From CAYHHI01 sp964356335 (GTDB lineage: Bacteria > Arandabacterota > Arandabacteria > Arandabacterales > Arandabacteraceae), in NCBI GenBank assembly GCA_964356335.1, contig CAYHHI010000051.1, positions 1-22,315 of the forward strand: a stretch of DNA of 22,315 bases. The letters are read 5' to 3'. The first letter of the stretch is position 1, and each line of letters begins with the position of its first letter. The position numbers and the translations under genes are program-made. Below, in pieces: positions 13,033 to 21,260 of the stretch. The notes under the pieces are model-generated. The model was not told the DNA's origin, searched no databases, and was given only the letters and a program-made list of their open reading frames with translations.

Positions 13033-15879
13033 ATGCGATCTGACCAGGGACTGTTAGAAGACATGGCAAGGGACCCCTTGAGCAATGTCGTCCTCTTGAC
13101 CGGCGCCACTGGCTTCCTCGGGACCCATCTTGCCCTTCGCTTGCTGAAGGAAGAAGGCACCGCAATTATCGCGCTCGTGAGAGCGAGAGATGCAGAGACA
13201 GCGCGGCAGAGGCTATTGCGCCTTTGGTGGGACTGGCCCGAGCTGGTGGATGCCGTTGGTGGTAGAGTGACCGTGCTGGCGGGCGATGTGGCCCTGCCCA
13301 GGCTGGGCTTGGACGAGACTCGGCAGGAGGCCCTGACCAAGAAGGTCACCCACATTATTCACGCCGCGGCGGCGGTCAGGATGGATATCCCGGTCGGGGA
13401 GCTGCGGAAGACCAACGTCCAGGGCACCGTCAATGTGTTGGAGCTCGCCACGGCAGCTCACAAGGACCACGGGCTTGCCCGTTTCTCGCATACCTCGACG
13501 GCGTATGTGGCGGGCGGCAGAAAAGGCGAGGTGCGCGAGGACTCCCTCACGGACGAGTTCGGTTTCTCGAGCGCTTACGAGATGACCAAATATGAAGCCG
13601 AGCTACTGGTGAATGAGGCCAAGAAAGACCTGCCCGTTTCGGTCCTAAGGCCTGGAATGGTTGTGGGTGATTCGCGCACTGGGGCGGTCAAGGCATTCAA
13701 CACCCTCTATGTCCCACTGAGGCTCTATCTCAGCGGCAGGCTTCGGATCTTTCCCACGAGCGGCTCGCTGCGCGTCAATCTTGCGCCCGTCGACTATGTA
13801 GCCGACGCGGTGGTACGGCTGACCTTCGATCGCCGGGCGGAGGGATTGAACTTCCATCTTACGGCACCATCGAGTTCGCTTCCCACCGTGAAGCAGATGA
13901 TGCACCTCGTGCGGGAGTGGGCCGAAACGCATCTCGGCATGAAGCTGCCGCGGCCGCTCTTCATTCCTCTGCCACTTCATTTGGCCAAGGCCGGTCCTCG
14001 GGACCGGAAGGCCATCGAGGGCGAGGACAGGAGGACGGCCGGCGCGCTGGAGCTGCTCGCCACCTATTTCAAGGAGGATCGGATATTCCGCCGAGATAAC
14101 ACCGACCGGCTGCTCGGCCCATACGTGCTGAAATGGCAAAGCGTGCTGCCCACGCTGTTGCAATATGCTGTCTACCACGGCTTCCTCCACCGCTCGGAAC
14201 GAACGATCCACGAGCAGGTCCTGTTCCGCCTTGAGAGCAAGAGCCGACCGATCACCTACCATGATATTGTGGACGGAAAGGCGATCACACGCAGTGCAGC
14301 CGAGGTCCATCGGGAAATGCTGGCGGCGGCTGGCGCCCTCGGCTCTCTCGGAATCAGGGCTGGGGACCGCGTGGCGATAGTCGGTCTGAACAACACACGC
14401 TATCTCGCGCTTGATGTGGCCATTGGCCTTGCAGGGGCGGTGAGCGTGCATCTCTATTACACCAGCCCGCCCGATGAGATCGATGGGATTCTTGTGGCCA
14501 GTGGCGCTCGTGTGCTATTTGTCGGGGCGCCGAAGGTGATGGAGCGCCTGGGTGAGATCAGGACGGATGTGAAGGTTGTCTCCTTCTGTCGCCAGCCTCC
14601 CCCCGCCAACCTGCCGCGGAAGGTCATCGCGTGGGAAGACTTTCTCGAGCAGGGAAAAGGGAAGGAATGCCAGGCAGAGGCACCGCTGGGTTTCGGTGAT
14701 ATCGCCACGCTGCGATACACCTCCGGTACCACGGGGAGGCCGAAGGGCGTGATCTTCCGCCATGGCAACCTGCGCTTCATGGCGGAGTCCACCATTTCCC
14801 TTATGCCCTGGAAGGCGCGGACCTCGCCGATATTCTACGTGTCGTTCCTGCCTCTGAACCATGTCGTCGAGGGGATTCTCTCGACATATTCGCTCTATTA
14901 CGCCCTGGCTCCACTTGACGTCTATTACCTCGAGGATTTCAGGGAGCTTCACTTCGCGTTGCCCCTCGTGCGGCCCTCCGTGTTCTTCGCGGTTCCCCGT
15001 GTGTACGAGAAGTTGTGGCAGGGACTGCTTGCTACCAGGCTCGGCCGGAGCTTCGCCGCGTCACAACCGGGTCTGAAGAAGCGTTTTCTCGCCCGGCTGC
15101 TGCGCGCACCGCTCCTGAGGAAGGCCGGGCTGGATCGCTGCGCCCAGCTGATTGTGGGCTCAGCTCCTGCGTCCGAGAAACTGCTGCGTGATTTCCGGGA
15201 ACTTGGAATCGAGATCCACAACGCATACGGGTTGAGCGAGGCGCCTCTCGTGACTTTCAACAGACGGGGCGCTAACCGGATAGGAACGGTCGGGCAGCCC
15301 CTTCCCTGCACGGAGGTGAAAATAGCGGATGACGGTGAGATACTTGTGCGAGGTCCTCAGGTGACGCCGGGCTATTTTGAGAAGGATGCCGTGCCTCCCT
15401 TCCGTGATGGCTGGCTCGTAACCGGAGACGTCGGGAGAATGGAGGACGGCTTCCTGATTATCGAGGGCCGCCGGAAGGAGATCATTGCCACCTCCTACGG
15501 CAAGAAGATCCACCCCTGCGGGATAGAGGAAATGCTGAAGGGAATTCCTGGCGTGGCCGAGGCGATGCTCGTGGGGGAGAAGCAGCCCTACTGTACGGCG
15601 ATTTTGTGGGTGAAGGGAGACTGGAGTCCGGAAAGCGCATCAGAGATCGGCCGCGCCATCGATGCCATCAACTCACGCCTGTCCCATCCGGAGCAGATAC
15701 GGCGCTGGGCGGTGATGGCCCATGACCTTAGCCCCGAAGGTGGGGAATTGACAGCCACCTTCAAGCTCAGGAGACAAGAGGTGGCGAGGCTGAGGCCGGA
15801 AGTGATATTGGCTCTCTACGACGAGGGCGATGTCCCGAAATCGGTGCTTTACCTTGGTGGGAGGAGAACATGGGCCTGA
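13033..15879 (+). CDS. Fusion: fatty acyl-CoA/thioester reductase (SDR) plus long-chain acyl-CoA synthetase
   Basis: 948 residues, two enzymes in one chain. Residues 17-370 are an extended short-chain dehydrogenase of the thioester-reductase/male-sterility type, with NAD(P) loop LTGATGFLG (22-30), a STAYVAGG serine region and YEMTK (Tyr182, Lys186). Residues about 390-940 are an AMP-forming ANL synthetase: P-loop TSGTTGRPKG (563-572), NAYGLSEAP, TGDVGRMEDG (Asp799) and the end motif TATFKLRR usual in long-chain acyl-CoA ligases. It could activate a fatty acid to acyl-CoA and reduce it to an aldehyde or alcohol. Carboxylic acid reductases have the opposite order with a phosphopantetheine carrier between; I see no carrier motif here. 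It starts 16 bases after preA; the start could also be ATG 13063. Confidence 0.88.
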   Translation: MRSDQGLLEDMARDPLSNVVLLTGATGFLGTHLALRLLKEEGTAIIALVRARDAETARQRLLRLWWDWPELVDAVGGRVTVLAGDVALPRLGLDETRQEALTKKVTHIIHAAAAVRMDIPVGELRKTNVQGTVNVLELATAAHKDHGLARFSHTSTAYVAGGRKGEVREDSLTDEFGFSSAYEMTKYEAELLVNEAKKDLPVSVLRPGMVVGDSRTGAVKAFNTLYVPLRLYLSGRLRIFPTSGSLRVNLAPVDYVADAVVRLTFDRRAEGLNFHLTAPSSSLPTVKQMMHLVREWAETHLGMKLPRPLFIPLPLHLAKAGPRDRKAIEGEDRRTAGALELLATYFKEDRIFRRDNTDRLLGPYVLKWQSVLPTLLQYAVYHGFLHRSERTIHEQVLFRLESKSRPITYHDIVDGKAITRSAAEVHREMLAAAGALGSLGIRAGDRVAIVGLNNTRYLALDVAIGLAGAVSVHLYYTSPPDEIDGILVASGARVLFVGAPKVMERLGEIRTDVKVVSFCRQPPPANLPRKVIAWEDFLEQGKGKECQAEAPLGFGDIATLRYTSGTTGRPKGVIFRHGNLRFMAESTISLMPWKARTSPIFYVSFLPLNHVVEGILSTYSLYYALAPLDVYYLEDFRELHFALPLVRPSVFFAVPRVYEKLWQGLLATRLGRSFAASQPGLKKRFLARLLRAPLLRKAGLDRCAQLIVGSAPASEKLLRDFRELGIEIHNAYGLSEAPLVTFNRRGANRIGTVGQPLPCTEVKIADDGEILVRGPQVTPGYFEKDAVPPFRDGWLVTGDVGRMEDGFLIIEGRRKEIIATSYGKKIHPCGIEEMLKGIPGVAEAMLVGEKQPYCTAILWVKGDWSPESASEIGRAIDAINSRLSHPEQIRRWAVMAHDLSPEGGELTATFKLRRQEVARLRPEVILALYDEGDVPKSVLYLGGRRTWA

Positions 15880-15928
15880 GCCTCCGGCTGTTAGGCTTCT
15901 GACATGAACCTGACATGGAGAGTGCGCT

Positions 15929-16105
15929 ATGACGCTTGATTTGGATGCCATACCTAGAGCGCAAATCAATTTCCTGCCGACTCCGTTGGCGGAATTGAAG
16001 AGGCTTGCTCATGTTCTGGCTGGGCCAAGAATTCTCATGAAGCGCGATGATCTTACTGGTTTGGCACTGGGTGGAAACAAGACGAGAAAACTCGAGTTTC
16101 TATAG
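15929..16105 (+). pseudogene. Truncated D-cysteine desulfhydrase / ACC deaminase family gene (N-terminal remnant)
   Basis: From ATG 15929 (GGAGAG at 15916-15921) the frame reads 58 residues and stops at TAG 16103. It starts MTLDLDAIPRAQINFLPTPL and contains KRDDLTGLALGGNKTRKLEF, the N-terminus of pyridoxal-phosphate D-cysteine desulfhydrase/ACC deaminase enzymes, including the cofactor lysine in GGNKTRK. Family members have about 330 residues, so about 270 are missing, and I found no remaining part elsewhere in the window. Twenty bases later a membrane-protein gene begins, so the break looks like a deletion joining rather than a point stop. The product would not be functional. Confidence 0.8.
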
Positions 16106-16125
16106 TTCATGGGAAAGGAGCCAAG

Positions 16126-16623
16126 ATGACCATCAGGACCTACATCAAGTCAACTCTACTTCTATCCCTCATAGCCCTGGCCCTTGGAGGTTTTCTGCTG
16201 CATCTGAGGGTTCACCCATTTGCTCAACAGTCGTCGAAACTCGTTCCTTTCATCTCGGGTGTGCTGAGCATTGTGCTTGTCCCCCTGCTCTTTTCATTCA
16301 AGAGGACCCTGGGTTACGGCTACGTACTGAACGGGATGCTCGCCATTATCGGCACCATCACAATGGCGCATTTCGCAATTGCCAATTGGCCCAAACCAGC
16401 GTCCCTCGAGGCGATTCTGCTCAAGACCACTCTGGCGGACATCGCTCTCCTCTGGGGTAAGTTCTTTGTTGGAAAAGCTCTGTTTGAACTTGAGTTGCAT
16501 GGCTATGATCCAAATCAGGTCAAGAAGGGCATAACTTACCGTTACCCCAATTATGGTTGGTGGATCGTGCACTTCGTGGTCATCTCTCTCGTGTATTACT
16601 TAGGCTATCTGTTATGGAGGTAA
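16126..16623 (+). CDS. Polytopic membrane protein of unknown function
   Basis: 165 residues with AAGGAG upstream of ATG 16126. Hydrophobic segments lie at about 7-26, 39-57, 66-86 and 143-163, with a weaker one near 94-114, so four or five membrane helices. A cytoplasm-like loop of about 120-140 holds ELELHGYDPNQVKKG. I recognise no family motif, cofactor ligand or signal peptide. It lies directly after the broken desulfhydrase gene and overlaps the ribosome site of the next 31-codon gene, so the two are translated together and may act as a complex. Confidence 0.72.
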   Translation: MTIRTYIKSTLLLSLIALALGGFLLHLRVHPFAQQSSKLVPFISGVLSIVLVPLLFSFKRTLGYGYVLNGMLAIIGTITMAHFAIANWPKPASLEAILLKTTLADIALLWGKFFVGKALFELELHGYDPNQVKKGITYRYPNYGWWIVHFVVISLVYYLGYLLWR

Positions 16624-16624
16624 T

Positions 16625-16720
16625 ATGAATAAGTTCAGATTGTTCACACGGAATTGGTGGATGCTTCACGTGCTGTCAATTGGATTGTTCTTTTTGCTGG
16701 GGCATGTCGTTCATTTCTGA
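16625..16720 (+). CDS. 31-residue single-span membrane peptide
   Basis: ATG 16625 to TGA 16718 encodes 31 residues: a basic, aromatic start (NKFRLFTRNWW) followed by the hydrophobic helix MLHVLSIGLFFLLGHVV. A near-perfect GGAGGT (about 16616-16621) lies just before it, overlapping the last codons and stop of the 165-residue membrane protein gene. This is strong evidence for real, coupled translation. Small membrane peptides of this type often bind and stabilise a larger membrane partner, here most likely the upstream protein; that role is inference. I know no named family. Confidence 0.65.
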   Translation: MNKFRLFTRNWWMLHVLSIGLFFLLGHVVHF

Positions 16721-16853
16721 CCTGGCCTGCCGAGATCTCAACCTGCCTGACCGCGGCCGCCGGCGGCTTTGTCTGAGGCGGGCATTGCCGGTTGTGAGTG
16801 CGGCGCCCGGCTGGTGACGGGGGTTCCCGGCAGATGATTCCGGCGCTGAAGAG

Positions 16854-17426
16854 ATGAAGGTGATAGAGCCATTGCCAGTCTCATTGATCGTGCGATCAAG
16901 TCCCTTCGGATCGTTTGCCGTGGTCTGGTCAATCCATGAGGAGCGACCGATGATCCGCCGGGTTCTGCTCTCCAAACCAGGACTGTCGGCTCAACAAGCA
17001 GTCAAAGAAACCTTCCCTGGAATAGGATCGTCTGCCTGCGTCGAAATCGGCGAAGTCGCCCGCAGGATTCAGGCTTTCCTTGAGGGAGAGCCCATCCGCT
17101 TCTCTCTGGAAATGACTCGACTTGATCTCTGCTCGGCCTTCCAGAAATCGGTGCTGCGTGCCGAACATGGCATACCGCGTGGGCGCGTGAGCACGTACCA
17201 GCGAATTGCCAGATATCTTGGCAGGCCATCGAGTGCCCGTGCCGTTGGCATGGCCCTGGCCTGCAACCCATTTCCTATCATAATCCCGTGCCACCGTGCG
17301 ATACGCACTGACGGAAGACTTGGTGGGTATCAAGGTGGACTCGCCATGAAGCGAAAACTGCTGGAAATGGAAGGCATCACTTTCGAAGACTCCGGATACG
17401 TCACCATGCGTAAGTGCTTCTATTGA
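16854..17426 (+). CDS. ogt: Methylated-DNA--[protein]-cysteine S-methyltransferase (O6-alkylguanine-DNA alkyltransferase)
   Basis: 190 residues. The N-terminal alpha/beta domain (about 1-90) begins with SSPFGSFAVVW, as in Ogt/MGMT proteins. The C-terminal domain has the helix-turn-helix GIPRGRVSTYQRIA (106-119), the arginine finger Arg129 (SARAVGMAL), the asparagine hinge NPFPIIIPCHR with the acceptor Cys146, and GRLGGYQGGL (154-163). It removes alkyl groups from O6-guanine in DNA in a single-turnover reaction. All key residues are present, so this is an active-type enzyme, in contrast to the cysteine-less ATL at 8717. The start at ATG 16854 keeps the full N-terminal domain; the ribosome site is weak. 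It stands 133 bases after the small membrane peptide gene. Confidence 0.93.
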   Translation: MKVIEPLPVSLIVRSSPFGSFAVVWSIHEERPMIRRVLLSKPGLSAQQAVKETFPGIGSSACVEIGEVARRIQAFLEGEPIRFSLEMTRLDLCSAFQKSVLRAEHGIPRGRVSTYQRIARYLGRPSSARAVGMALACNPFPIIIPCHRAIRTDGRLGGYQGGLAMKRKLLEMEGITFEDSGYVTMRKCFY

Positions 17427-17645
17427 TGGGCAGAATCTTTTGACGCTGGACCGTAGCGCAGGCGGCGTGCGGCGGGAAAGCGTTGTTCAATAAGTCCTGG
17501 TGTCTATGCAACAAGGGCAACCCCGGCGATTGACTTCCACTTGGGCCAGTCATACAATTAGGCCGTCAATCACGTGCAGCTTGTGCGCTGATCTGCTGAC
17601 CGGCAGCCCCTGGGATCTGGCGGGAAACCGGAGAGGAGGACTGGC

Positions 17646-18563
17646 ATGAGTGAGACCGCAGAAAAGTTGGGGATGGGATGGTTGCCTGACTATCCTGATT
17701 TCCGCGACTACACTATCGGGCAGGACCAGATAGGCGCAAGATTGAAAGCGCTGGGACAGACCAATTCTGTAAAAGCCATGCTCGGCAGGGTGGGAGTTGC
17801 CGATGCTGACGGAGCGAGCCTGCCTGCCCTGGTTGATCTCAGGGAGTGGTGCTCTCCGATTGAGGATCAGGACAAGATAGGCGCGTGCACGGCGCACGCT
17901 GGCGTCGCGATGGTGGAGTACTTTGAGAGAAAGGCTTTTGGCAAACACATCGATGCATCGAGGCTCTTCCTTTACAAAGTGACGCGCAACATGCTCCTTT
18001 GGACAGGCGACACCGGAGCCTTTCTTCGGTCAACCATGGGCGCGCTTACGCTGTTCGGCCTGCCGCCGGAAGAGTACTGGCCCTATAATCCCGCCGACTT
18101 CGAGAAGGAGCCACCTGCCTTCTGCTACGCCTTTGCACAGAATTACCAGGCGATCAGCTTCTATCGTTTCGATCCGCCCGGTACGTCCGCTTCCAACCTT
18201 CTTAAGCAGATCAAGGCGAATCTTGCAGCGAGCCTTCCCTCGATGTTTGGATTCACGGTCTACAGTTCGATCTCACAGGCCAAAACAACAGGCAAGATAC
18301 CTTTTCCGACAAGCGGCGAGAAGGTTCTCGGCGGCCATGCCGTGATGGCAGTCGGCTATGACGATAGCATGAAGATTCCCAATCCTGATTCCGGAGGTGT
18401 CGAGGCCGCCGGTGCTCTGCTGATTCGCAACTCTTGGGGTACCGGATGGGGAGATGCCGGTTATGGGTGGCTCCCCTATGCTTACGTGCTCAAAGGCCTC
18501 GCTGAGGACTGGTGGTCACTTCTTAAGAATGAATGGGTTGATACTGGACAATTCAGACTATAG
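17646..18563 (+). CDS. Papain-like cysteine peptidase (C1A family)
   Basis: 305 residues, start ATG 17646 after GGAGAGGAGGA. Catalytic positions are Gln75 and Cys81 (EDQDKIGACTAHAG), His231 (GGHAVMAVGYDD) and Asn262 (LIRNSWGTGWGD), the full papain set. The N-terminus GWLPDYPDFRDYTI is a motif common in bacterial C1 peptidases. There is no signal peptide and no long inhibitory prodomain, so a cytoplasmic role is likely. The Cys context, GACTAHA, differs from the usual plant/animal GSCWAF; bacterial members vary here. The substrate is unknown. A near-consensus promoter for the next gene begins about 105 bases after its stop. Confidence 0.9.
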   Translation: MSETAEKLGMGWLPDYPDFRDYTIGQDQIGARLKALGQTNSVKAMLGRVGVADADGASLPALVDLREWCSPIEDQDKIGACTAHAGVAMVEYFERKAFGKHIDASRLFLYKVTRNMLLWTGDTGAFLRSTMGALTLFGLPPEEYWPYNPADFEKEPPAFCYAFAQNYQAISFYRFDPPGTSASNLLKQIKANLAASLPSMFGFTVYSSISQAKTTGKIPFPTSGEKVLGGHAVMAVGYDDSMKIPNPDSGGVEAAGALLIRNSWGTGWGDAGYGWLPYAYVLKGLAEDWWSLLKNEWVDTGQFRL

Positions 18564-18669
18564 GTGCCGGGTTTCTTCAGACCAGCGTTCTTCATAGCCT
18601 CTGGGTGGACTCGACAGCGTAGGTCCCGACCCAGTACGGGGGGCCTCCGCTACTGACGGGGCCGTGACT

Positions 18670-18698
18670 TTGACTTGCGTGTCCGATATCGCTATACT
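18670..18698 (+). promoter_or_regulatory. Near-consensus sigma70 promoter
   Basis: TTGACT (18670-18675), a 17-base spacer and TATACT (18693-18698) match the -35/-10 consensus at 5/6 in each box with ideal spacing. Transcription should begin near 18705, only about six bases before ATG 18711. This rules out the upstream TTG 18675 as the gene's start and points to a nearly leaderless mRNA for the GNAT gene. Confidence 0.7.
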
Positions 18699-18710
18699 CA
18701 CTCTGGCAAA

Positions 18711-19547
18711 ATGTGGCGCACGATGAGACTTACAAGCCCAACCCAAATCCTCGCTTATCTGGAGAAGGACCGCCTCTACGCCGCATACGCCATTGGTGAT
18801 CTTGAGCCAGGGATGTTCGAGCAGTGCGAGTGGCATGGGGCGGCAGCACCGGGAGACCCGAACCGAACGGATGGGGGAGGGCCAGGCAGCGCAAGCGGGA
18901 TTGATGCCCTGGCCCTACACTTCAGCGGCATCAATCCACCGGCTCTTCTATTGATAGGCAATACGGATGCCCTCCGGGTGATTCTCGAAAGTACGACACT
19001 TCCTGACGAGGTCTGCCTCACCTGCCGCGCAGAGCATCTTCCCATGACGCGCGATTTCTATATCTGGAAGAAGATGATCCCGATGTGGCGCATGGTGCTG
19101 ATGTCAGGGCGCTTCCTGCCGGTCAAGGGCGACTGCATCAGGCTTTTCCCGAAAGACTCGGGCAAACTCGCGGAATTGTACGCTCTCGGTGGGGGCGAGG
19201 CCTTTAGCTCCGGGCAGATGGAGCAAGGTGTCTTCTACGGGGTTCTTGCGAACGGCCGATTGGTCGCGGTCGCAGGCACTCACCTCGTCAGTCCAAGCTA
19301 TGGTGTAGCCGCTCTGGGCAATATCTTCACTCATCCTGCTTATCGGGGCAGGGGCTACGGGGTAGCAACCACCAGCGCAGTAGTCGGGGAGTTGCTGGGG
19401 TTTGGCATGCGCGATATTGTCCTTAATGTCAGCCAAGATAACATGGTCGCCGTCCGGCTCTATGAGCGCTTGGGCTTCGAATGCTATTGTCCCTTCCTCG
19501 AAGGCCCGGCATCAGCTAAGAGTCCCTCCGACTGGGGTCAGCGATGA
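18711..19547 (+). CDS. GNAT-family acetyltransferase with an N-terminal extra domain
   Basis: 278 residues from ATG 18711 (or ATG 18723, four codons on); the promoter at 18670-18698 overlaps any longer form. Residues 1-130 form a separate region (TSPTQILAYLEKDRLYAAYAIGDL) seen in two-part GNAT proteins. The catalytic GNAT part is about 140-265, with GNIFTHPAYRGRGYGVA carrying the acetyl-CoA loop RGYGVA, followed by VLNVSQDNMVAVRLYERLGF. The substrate is unknown. There is no Shine-Dalgarno sequence before either start, consistent with initiation on a very short leader. The short Gly-rich stretch at about 48-62 (GDPNRTDGGGPGSAS) looks like a linker. Confidence 0.85.
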   Translation: MWRTMRLTSPTQILAYLEKDRLYAAYAIGDLEPGMFEQCEWHGAAAPGDPNRTDGGGPGSASGIDALALHFSGINPPALLLIGNTDALRVILESTTLPDEVCLTCRAEHLPMTRDFYIWKKMIPMWRMVLMSGRFLPVKGDCIRLFPKDSGKLAELYALGGGEAFSSGQMEQGVFYGVLANGRLVAVAGTHLVSPSYGVAALGNIFTHPAYRGRGYGVATTSAVVGELLGFGMRDIVLNVSQDNMVAVRLYERLGFECYCPFLEGPASAKSPSDWGQR

Positions 19548-19649
19548 CTCTCCCTGTCGGGAGCAGCCTGGTCTTCCGCAGGGTGTACGTCTATGGTGGC
19601 ATGTCCATCAACCTTGGGGCGATGTTGCCCGCGAGGGATCATTCCGATT

Positions 19650-21260
19650 ATGAACGAGACGCCGAGATGTGTTGAAACCATCCTTATCGTGCTTTGCGTG
19701 GTGCTGGTCGGCCTTCATTTTTCGTTGGCCCTGAGACCCCACAATGTGCTGCCGAGTCAGCCGTTTGATGATGACTCCTTCTATGCTTTCACAATTGCAG
19801 ACAACATCGCGAAGGGCGACGGCGTGACCATAGACGGTCACGTTAGGACCAATGGGTTCCAGCCCCTCATCGTCTTTATTTACGCGCTGGTCTTCAGATT
19901 ATTCGGAGGGGGCCTTTTTCGGCAGCTACGCCTTGTTCATATAGTGAGTGCATCTCTTGCCGCCCTCAGTGCAGTTCTGCTGTACAGATTCTGCAGGACG
20001 AGCCTGCATGGCGCGGGCTCCGGGAGGCGGGCATCTCTCCTTGCAGCTCTTGTCTGGTTGGGGACCTGTCCGACCTTCATATATAAGATGAAGGGGCTCG
20101 AGACGGGTTTGTATTTCGTAGCTATCCTTGCTTGCCTGTCGTACTATCAGAATCTGCGCTCTCGCTTGGAATACTCCACGAAGAGAATCATCACCTTTGG
20201 CGCGGTACTGGGCTTCACTGTGCTGACTAGGATCGACGCGGTCTTTCTGGTTGGCGCCTTCTGCCTAGCGCATATCTGGCGCCATCGATCACACCATCTC
20301 CAGGCAGCCAAGGAAACGGCGATCTTTGGCGGAACGGCAATTGCGGTAAGCAGCCCATGGTGGGTCTACAACGTCATGCTGTTCGGGAGCCCGATGCCAA
20401 CTAGCGGTTATGCCCAGGGTGTGCACAGTGGGACTCTGGCCTACTCAGTGTCCCGAAACCTGGCGGGGCTTCTGCCTGCCTTGAGCAGCCTTCTCTATCC
20501 GGTTACCTATCTGCCCAATAGAACCCTGCTTGATCGGTACTTCCCCGGTGCCGCGGTCGGCTTCTCCGTTGCCGTAACCGTTGTGGCATCGGCGGCAATT
20601 CTCATTCTGGTTCTAAAGAAAGGCCAGGGAAGACGCTTGCTTCAGTCAACCTTGGTCAGGGATCTCGCCCCGCTCATTGGGCATGGTGGGCTGCTCTTCG
20701 TATACTACACCTTCTTCTTTGCCGCGGCACATTACATGGTTAGGTATCTGGCCCCCATCCTCCTCGTCACCGTACCTTTGAATGCGGTGATTATTAGCAG
20801 CGTTTTGGACAAGCTCCGAATAGGGAAGAGGTCTCTGCCCACTGCAGGTACTGCTGCGGTGGGCGTGCTGCTGACAGTTGGGCTGGTTCTCTTCATTGCG
20901 TACCATTTCACTGCCGAGGACAACCCCTTTTACAGGGATCAGTGGGGATGGGTTGCGGACAACCCGGGTGCAAAGCAGGTCATAATCGGCGCTGGCCAGA
21001 CTGGCACGCTCGGATACTTCTGGCGACCCGTAGTCAATCTTGATGGCAAAGTAAACCACGAAGCCTTGCGGGCTCTGCAAAGCGGGACGATCGACGAGTA
21101 CATAATCGGCAGGGGCATAGAGTATCTGATTGACTGGCCCGTGTATCTCGAGATGAACCTTCTTCAGTACCCGCAGACAAGAGATAGGTTTGTGGAGATA
21201 GCCCGGCGTGGCGAGTTCGGCGTTTTCAAAAGGCGGGATTCGCCGATCGGCTCGCCTTAA
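19650..21260 (+). CDS. GT-C-like polytopic membrane glycosyltransferase (putative)
   Basis: 536 residues from ATG 19650 (GAGGGA upstream); an earlier in-frame ATG at 19593 adds a non-hydrophobic leader. About ten to twelve membrane helices can be traced, beginning at residues 10-28. The first outside loop carries SQPFDDDSFYAFTIADNIA, with acidic residues Asp40-42 placed as in GT-C enzymes, where such an Asp is catalytic. This is followed by GHVRTNGFQPL. The C-terminal 100 residues are a soluble domain. GT-C enzymes move sugars from lipid-linked donors at the outer face of the membrane. I see no assignable subfamily, so donor and acceptor are unknown. A short spacer separates it from the GNAT gene. 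Confidence 0.65.
   Translation: MNETPRCVETILIVLCVVLVGLHFSLALRPHNVLPSQPFDDDSFYAFTIADNIAKGDGVTIDGHVRTNGFQPLIVFIYALVFRLFGGGLFRQLRLVHIVSASLAALSAVLLYRFCRTSLHGAGSGRRASLLAALVWLGTCPTFIYKMKGLETGLYFVAILACLSYYQNLRSRLEYSTKRIITFGAVLGFTVLTRIDAVFLVGAFCLAHIWRHRSHHLQAAKETAIFGGTAIAVSSPWWVYNVMLFGSPMPTSGYAQGVHSGTLAYSVSRNLAGLLPALSSLLYPVTYLPNRTLLDRYFPGAAVGFSVAVTVVASAAILILVLKKGQGRRLLQSTLVRDLAPLIGHGGLLFVYYTFFFAAAHYMVRYLAPILLVTVPLNAVIISSVLDKLRIGKRSLPTAGTAAVGVLLTVGLVLFIAYHFTAEDNPFYRDQWGWVADNPGAKQVIIGAGQTGTLGYFWRPVVNLDGKVNHEALRALQSGTIDEYIIGRGIEYLIDWPVYLEMNLLQYPQTRDRFVEIARRGEFGVFKRRDSPIGSP

Noticed and set aside
13645..14451. 268-codon minus-strand open frame
   Set aside because: Antisense to the reductase-synthetase fusion; no protein features of its own.
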